Under the pieces are notes generated by a model. That model had not been told where the DNA came from. It saw only the letters and a program-made list of their open reading frames with translations, and did not search any database. A DNA stretch of 8,557 nt from Cloacimonetes bacterium UBA5835. Lineage in GTDB: Bacteria; Cloacimonadota; Cloacimonadia; Cloacimonadales; Cloacimonadaceae. Shown piece by piece: positions 6,383 to 8,557 of this stretch. The stretch is taken from assembly GCA_002432865.1 (NCBI GenBank), contig DJGX01000048.1, positions 1 through 8,557 on the forward strand, written 5' to 3'. The translations under genes were made by a program, and so were the position numbers. Within the stretch, counting starts at the first letter, position 1; every line of letters begins with the position of its first letter.

Positions 6383-7141
6383 TTATTCCTTGTCATTGGA
6401 AATGCTGTAACCCAGGCCCTTGCCAGTTACTAAAACATTAAAACGATTGAAAATTTGCCGCAGACGGTAAAGCATAGTTTTATCAGGATTAAGTTCATTA
6501 AGCATCTTCGCTATAAAGGCATCCCAATTAACTGTTTCCTGTTTCTGAAAAAAACCTGTGGAGTGCATCACTTGGATGATGTAGTGATGGATTTCATCCA
6601 GTTCTTCTTTACTTGCTGCATTATAGTATTTATTTTCACCTTGCTTTTCTTCCAGCGGAAGACTGTAAATTTCCCAAAGAGCAAGAGCAACAGCCTGAGC
6701 TAAGTTTATCGAGGGAAAATCGGGATTAGCCATAAAATGACAGCGAAGCGGACAAAGCTCTGCCTCAGAATCTGTTAAGCCATAAGTTTCGCGTCCAAAA
6801 ACCAGCCCGATTTTAGCATTGGGCACACTGTGAACATATCTTGCCATCTGCCTTGGACTAAGATCTACAGGTTTGTTTTTTCCAATGCGTCGAGAAAAGG
6901 CAATAACTCTATCCAGATCTTTAACTGCCTCAGCCAGAGAAGAATAAATGCAGACATTTTCCAATATATGTTCGCTATGCATTGCTAGGTAAAAATCGTT
7001 CTTTTCTGGGGTTTTTCCGATTATGCGAAGCTGCGAAAAACAAAAATTATTCATAATTCGAGCAATCGCTCCTACATTCCCGCCGTAGATTGGTTCTACC
7101 AAAATTACCACTATCCGAGAGTGATCATAGTTGTAATTCAT
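6383..7141 (-). CDS. trmJ: tRNA (cytidine/uridine-2'-O-)-methyltransferase TrmJ-type (SPOUT)
   Basis: This 252-residue protein has the three SpoU motifs of the trefoil-knot methyltransferases: GNVGAIARIMNNF (21-33, with the conserved Arg28), LVFGRETYGLT (113-123) and FPSINLAQAVAL (142-153). TrmJ uses S-adenosylmethionine to methylate the 2'-OH of nucleotide 32 in tRNA anticodon loops. The HSEHIL segment (55-60), the SRRIGKN segment (83-89) and a C-terminal helical tail (about 205-245) fit the TrmJ subgroup and its usual length rather than TrmH or RlmB. The ATG is 2 nt after the stop of the AlkD-like gene, with a weak AGGT ribosome site, so the two are probably co-translated. The C25 peptidase follows after 32 nt. 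Exact tRNA target and nucleotide are not decided by sequence alone. Confidence 0.87.
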   Translation of the reverse strand: MNYNYDHSRIVVILVEPIYGGNVGAIARIMNNFCFSQLRIIGKTPEKNDFYLAMHSEHILENVCIYSSLAEAVKDLDRVIAFSRRIGKNKPVDLSPRQMARYVHSVPNAKIGLVFGRETYGLTDSEAELCPLRCHFMANPDFPSINLAQAVALALWEIYSLPLEEKQGENKYYNAASKEELDEIHHYIIQVMHSTGFFQKQETVNWDAFIAKMLNELNPDKTMLYRLRQIFNRFNVLVTGKGLGYSISNDKE

Positions 7142-7143
7142 CG

Positions 7144-8028
7144 TTACCTGGATGGATGGTTGTTTCCTGAATTAGCCACCTTTTGGTTTTGTTGTGTTTT
7201 CTTCCTTTTCTTGTTTATTATCCCCGAAAGCTTTGAACCCATCATAGATACCTTGGGATTGGAATCATTTCGCCAATCCGCAATAGTTTTTTGCGTAACA
7301 TTCATAAATTCGTTGGTTTTATCGCGGCGACTGCGTTGCGAATAGATATTAGCCAGCTTTTTCATCGTTTGCCAAAGAGTTTTAATCCTTTTTTCATCAC
7401 CTTCAATAAGCCAGTGGCGAATGTTATTGTAACATTGTACAGGACGTTGCCTGCCTACCTGAGTGAGGATATGGCTAACTTTTTTCTGAACTTCTTCGCT
7501 CTCATCATCTAAAAGACGAGAAACAAAAGAAAGCACATACTGCGGATGACGATAAGCAATATTTTCCATTCCGTGCATACTGATCGCGCGTTTCTTTTCG
7601 TTATCCGATTCTGCCCAAAGAGGCATATATTCTTGCATTACTTCCGGATCTTTTTTCCAGAGCTCAAAACAGATGGTTTCCGATTCCCAAGGCACAGTTT
7701 CAAAGGTTTTATCCAATGTATTAATGATTCGTTCCGGATGCTCTTGATGCTTATAATAGAAATAAAACAACGCCGTAGCACGAACCCCATAGATAAAATT
7801 CTCTAAAAGCCGTCCACAGATATCATCCAATTCTCCCTTTCCGGAATATTGAGCTAAGCGTTTCCCTAGTTCTTCCCGCACAAAATAATTTGCCGTATTG
7901 CCAATGTCTATAATTTGTTTTTCTGCCAAAGCACTTTTACCTTTATCTAAATTGCGAAATATCTTTTCTACTTCGGCATCGAGGATCTTGTAATCGTCTA
8001 GATTTAATCGTCCAACTTCTTTTATCAT
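7144..8028 (-). CDS. HEAT-repeat protein, DNA alkylation repair (AlkD-like) family
   Basis: This 294-residue protein is almost all helical, with HEAT-like repeats. The clearest part is RAISMHGMENIAYRHPQYVL (147-166) followed by LLDDESEEVQKKVSHILTQVG (172-192). This resembles the AlkD DNA-glycosylase family, which removes bulky or cationic alkylated bases. A Trp in PWESET (W114) lies where AlkD has a substrate-facing Trp, but the Asp four residues later in AlkD appears to be Thr (T118) here, with Glu at 115 and 117. Catalysis is therefore uncertain. The C-terminus (about 273-294) is a basic, Asn/Gln-rich tail, probably disordered and nucleic-acid binding. An in-frame TAA directly precedes the ATG, which fixes the earliest start. 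It leads the operon with trmJ 2 nt downstream. A scaffold role without enzyme activity is possible. Confidence 0.65.
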   Translation of the reverse strand: MIKEVGRLNLDDYKILDAEVEKIFRNLDKGKSALAEKQIIDIGNTANYFVREELGKRLAQYSGKGELDDICGRLLENFIYGVRATALFYFYYKHQEHPERIINTLDKTFETVPWESETICFELWKKDPEVMQEYMPLWAESDNEKKRAISMHGMENIAYRHPQYVLSFVSRLLDDESEEVQKKVSHILTQVGRQRPVQCYNNIRHWLIEGDEKRIKTLWQTMKKLANIYSQRSRRDKTNEFMNVTQKTIADWRNDSNPKVSMMGSKLSGIINKKRKKTQQNQKVANSGNNHPSR

Positions 8029-8144
8029 TTAACCTACTTTGTAACGGCTATTTGGATACCGTCACTATAATTGTTAGTGTGTTTTCTGCCACTTGTAATT
8101 TTTAATATTTGACATTAACTAATTGATACCCTTCCCTTGTTTTC

Positions 8145-8176
8145 CCTATATATAGGATTGGGATTTAATTGGGATT
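8145..8176. repeat. CCTATATATAGG palindrome next to ATTGGGATT direct repeats
   Basis: CCTATATATAGG (8145-8156) is a perfect 12-bp palindrome. It abuts two exact copies of ATTGGGATT (8157-8165 and 8168-8176) at a period of 11 bp, about one helical turn. On the minus strand this reads AATCCCAAT twice and then the palindrome, 117-148 bases upstream of the AlkD-like start. The arrangement resembles a regulator-binding region, but no known operator is recognised. Confidence 0.45.
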
Positions 8177-8210
8177 GAAGTGTATCTACATTAAATACCT
8201 TTCTATATAA

Positions 8211-8222
8211 AGATAGCTATCT
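8211..8222. repeat. AGATAGCTATCT palindrome
   Basis: This is a perfect 12-bp palindrome. On the minus strand it overlaps by one base a TTGACA hexamer (8222-8227) that resembles a -35 element, but no -10 hexamer lies at the usual 16-18 bp. It could be an operator or simply chance in AT-rich DNA. Confidence 0.35.
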
Positions 8223-8264
8223 GTCAAGTAAAATCTGAAAATCGCGGTTTCTTGCCATCGTCAT

Positions 8265-8298
8265 AGTTCTATGCCCTCTGAAGGTTCAAAGTTCTATG
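8265..8298. repeat. AGTTCTATG direct repeat, period 25
   Basis: AGTTCTATG occurs exactly at 8265-8273 and 8290-8298. The intervening DNA includes GGTTCAAAGTTC, so the minus strand reads as GAACTTTGAACC-like units. This resembles the other degenerate short-unit arrays in the intergenic DNA of this window. The second copy ends 2 nt before the inverted-repeat element. Confidence 0.45.
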
Positions 8299-8300
8299 TT

Positions 8301-8422
8301 CTTGTTTTAGCTCACAATTTTGGTTTTTTTTAAACAAGATTCAAACTTAGTTGCTAGATAAATAGTTAGTAGGAAGCTGATATTCCTTAGCTGATTACTC
8401 CAAAATTGTAAGACAAAACAAG
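8301..8422. repeat. 122-bp element with 23-bp terminal inverted repeats (MITE-like or structured RNA)
   Basis: The segment starts with CTTGTTTT...ACAATTTTGG (8301-8323) and ends with CCAAAATTGT...AAAACAAG (8400-8422). These two 23-bp ends are inverted copies with 20 of 23 positions matching. The interior (76 bp) is AT-rich, has no reading frame of note, and holds a small nested hairpin (AGGAA 8371-8375 with TTCCT 8383-8387). Size and layout fit a miniature inverted-repeat transposable element, though no target-site duplication is evident. In a minus-strand transcript two of the three mismatches become G-U wobbles, so a folded RNA is an alternative. No transposase is in the window. Confidence 0.6.
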
Positions 8423-8449
8423 TATATAGCCATTTATTTTTTTGTTGAT

Positions 8450-8469
8450 TTCGGTGGTCTCGGTGGCTA
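8450..8469. repeat. Tandem TCGGTGG repeat
   Basis: Two 10-bp units, TTCGGTGGTC (8450-8459) and TCGGTGGCTA (8460-8469), carry the shared core TCGGTGG. The second unit recurs exactly at 180-189, at the other end of the window and in the same orientation. It belongs to the same set of dispersed intergenic modules as the AATCCT array. Confidence 0.65.
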
Positions 8470-8470
8470 G

Positions 8471-8499
8471 AAAAAAATGCGGAGGAACGGCGTCCTCCG
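8471..8499 (-). terminator. Intrinsic terminator-like hairpin on the minus strand
   Basis: CGGAGGA (8480-8486) pairs perfectly with TCCTCCG (8493-8499) around a 6-nt loop. On the minus strand the hairpin is followed by CA and then seven T residues (complement of 8471-8477). This is a good intrinsic terminator layout for a minus-strand gene lying beyond the right edge. It is embedded between two dispersed repeat modules, so it may instead be a structural part of a repeat element. Confidence 0.5.
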
Positions 8500-8510
8500 T
8501 CTACACATCT

Positions 8511-8538
8511 AAATCCTCTAAATCCTATTCATCCTATG
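8511..8538. repeat. AAATCCT short tandem array, right copy
   Basis: AAATCCTCTAAATCCTA (8511-8527) is identical over 17 bp to 62-78. It is followed by the looser unit ATCCTATG (8531-8538). Compared with the left end, module order differs: here the CGGTGG module comes before the AATCCT array, and there it comes after. The block probably continues past the window edge. Confidence 0.75.
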
Positions 8539-8557
8539 CCTATTATCATTTTCGAGG

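Larger units (their letters stand above)
8029..8300. other. Non-coding region upstream of the AlkD-like gene
   Basis: No convincing gene lies here on either strand. It contains a weak 5-bp hairpin (CACTA 8063-8067 with TAGTG 8075-8079) in the likely leader of the AlkD-like gene. It also holds two 12-bp palindromes, a pair of 9-bp direct repeats and a 9-bp repeat described separately. The promoter of the alkD-like/trmJ operon should lie here on the minus strand, but I cannot place it with confidence. Confidence 0.6.

Noticed and set aside
8190..8227. TTGACA as a -35 element for the AlkD-like operon
   Set aside because: No acceptable -10 hexamer occurs 16-18 bp downstream on the minus strand; the nearest TATATA-like strings are only 13-14 bp away.
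8271..8333. 20-codon open frame on the plus strand starting ATGCCCTCTGAA
   Set aside because: It has no ribosome site, it runs into the inverted-repeat element, and its last residues come from a T-tract. It is probably chance.

Overview
The window looks like a piece of chromosome from an uncultured, AT-rich, Gram-negative bacterium, most likely of the Cloacimonadota (Candidatus Cloacimonas-like) or a neighbour in the Fibrobacterota-Chlorobiota-Bacteroidota group. The clues are a gingipain-type (C25) peptidase ending in a FlgD-like/type A sorting domain, a DUF3098-like small membrane protein, a two-subunit class I fumarase, and short modular AATCCT / CGGTGG / AATCTGCG repeats between genes. 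The assignment is inferred from protein style, not from a database match.

All eight genes lie on the minus strand, so they read from right to left. First comes a 529-base non-coding region (8029-8557) with repeats, two short palindromes, a terminator-like hairpin and a 122-bp element with 23-bp terminal inverted repeats. Next is a tightly packed group: an AlkD-like HEAT-repeat protein (7144-8028), a TrmJ-type tRNA 2'-O-methyltransferase (6383-7141, 2 nt later) and a 907-residue secreted C25 peptidase (3627-6350, 32 nt later). After a 124-nt gap comes a PlsC-type acyltransferase (2717-3502). After another 69 nt come four genes with 1-3 nt between them: a DUF3098-like membrane protein, a DUF58 protein, and the alpha and beta subunits of a class I Fe-S fumarase. 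The left end (1-204) is non-coding and full of short repeats.

The genes do not form one obvious pathway. The fumarase serves central carbon metabolism. PlsC makes phosphatidic acid for the membrane. TrmJ modifies tRNA. The C25 protein is exported and probably attached to or released from the cell surface. The AlkD-like protein may act in DNA repair but appears to lack the usual catalytic Asp.

The most notable signal is a DNA site rather than a gene. A perfect 16-bp copy of the bacterial chromosomal parS consensus, TGTTTCACGTGAAACA, sits in the first codons of the fumarase alpha gene (1534-1549). A copy with one central mismatch sits near the end of the beta gene (286-301), exactly 1,248 bp away. 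This suggests a ParB-loading (centromere-like) locus embedded in fumarase genes, and therefore that the window lies in the origin-proximal part of the chromosome. The second notable signal is the long inverted-repeat element at 8301-8422, which could be a MITE-like element or a structured RNA.
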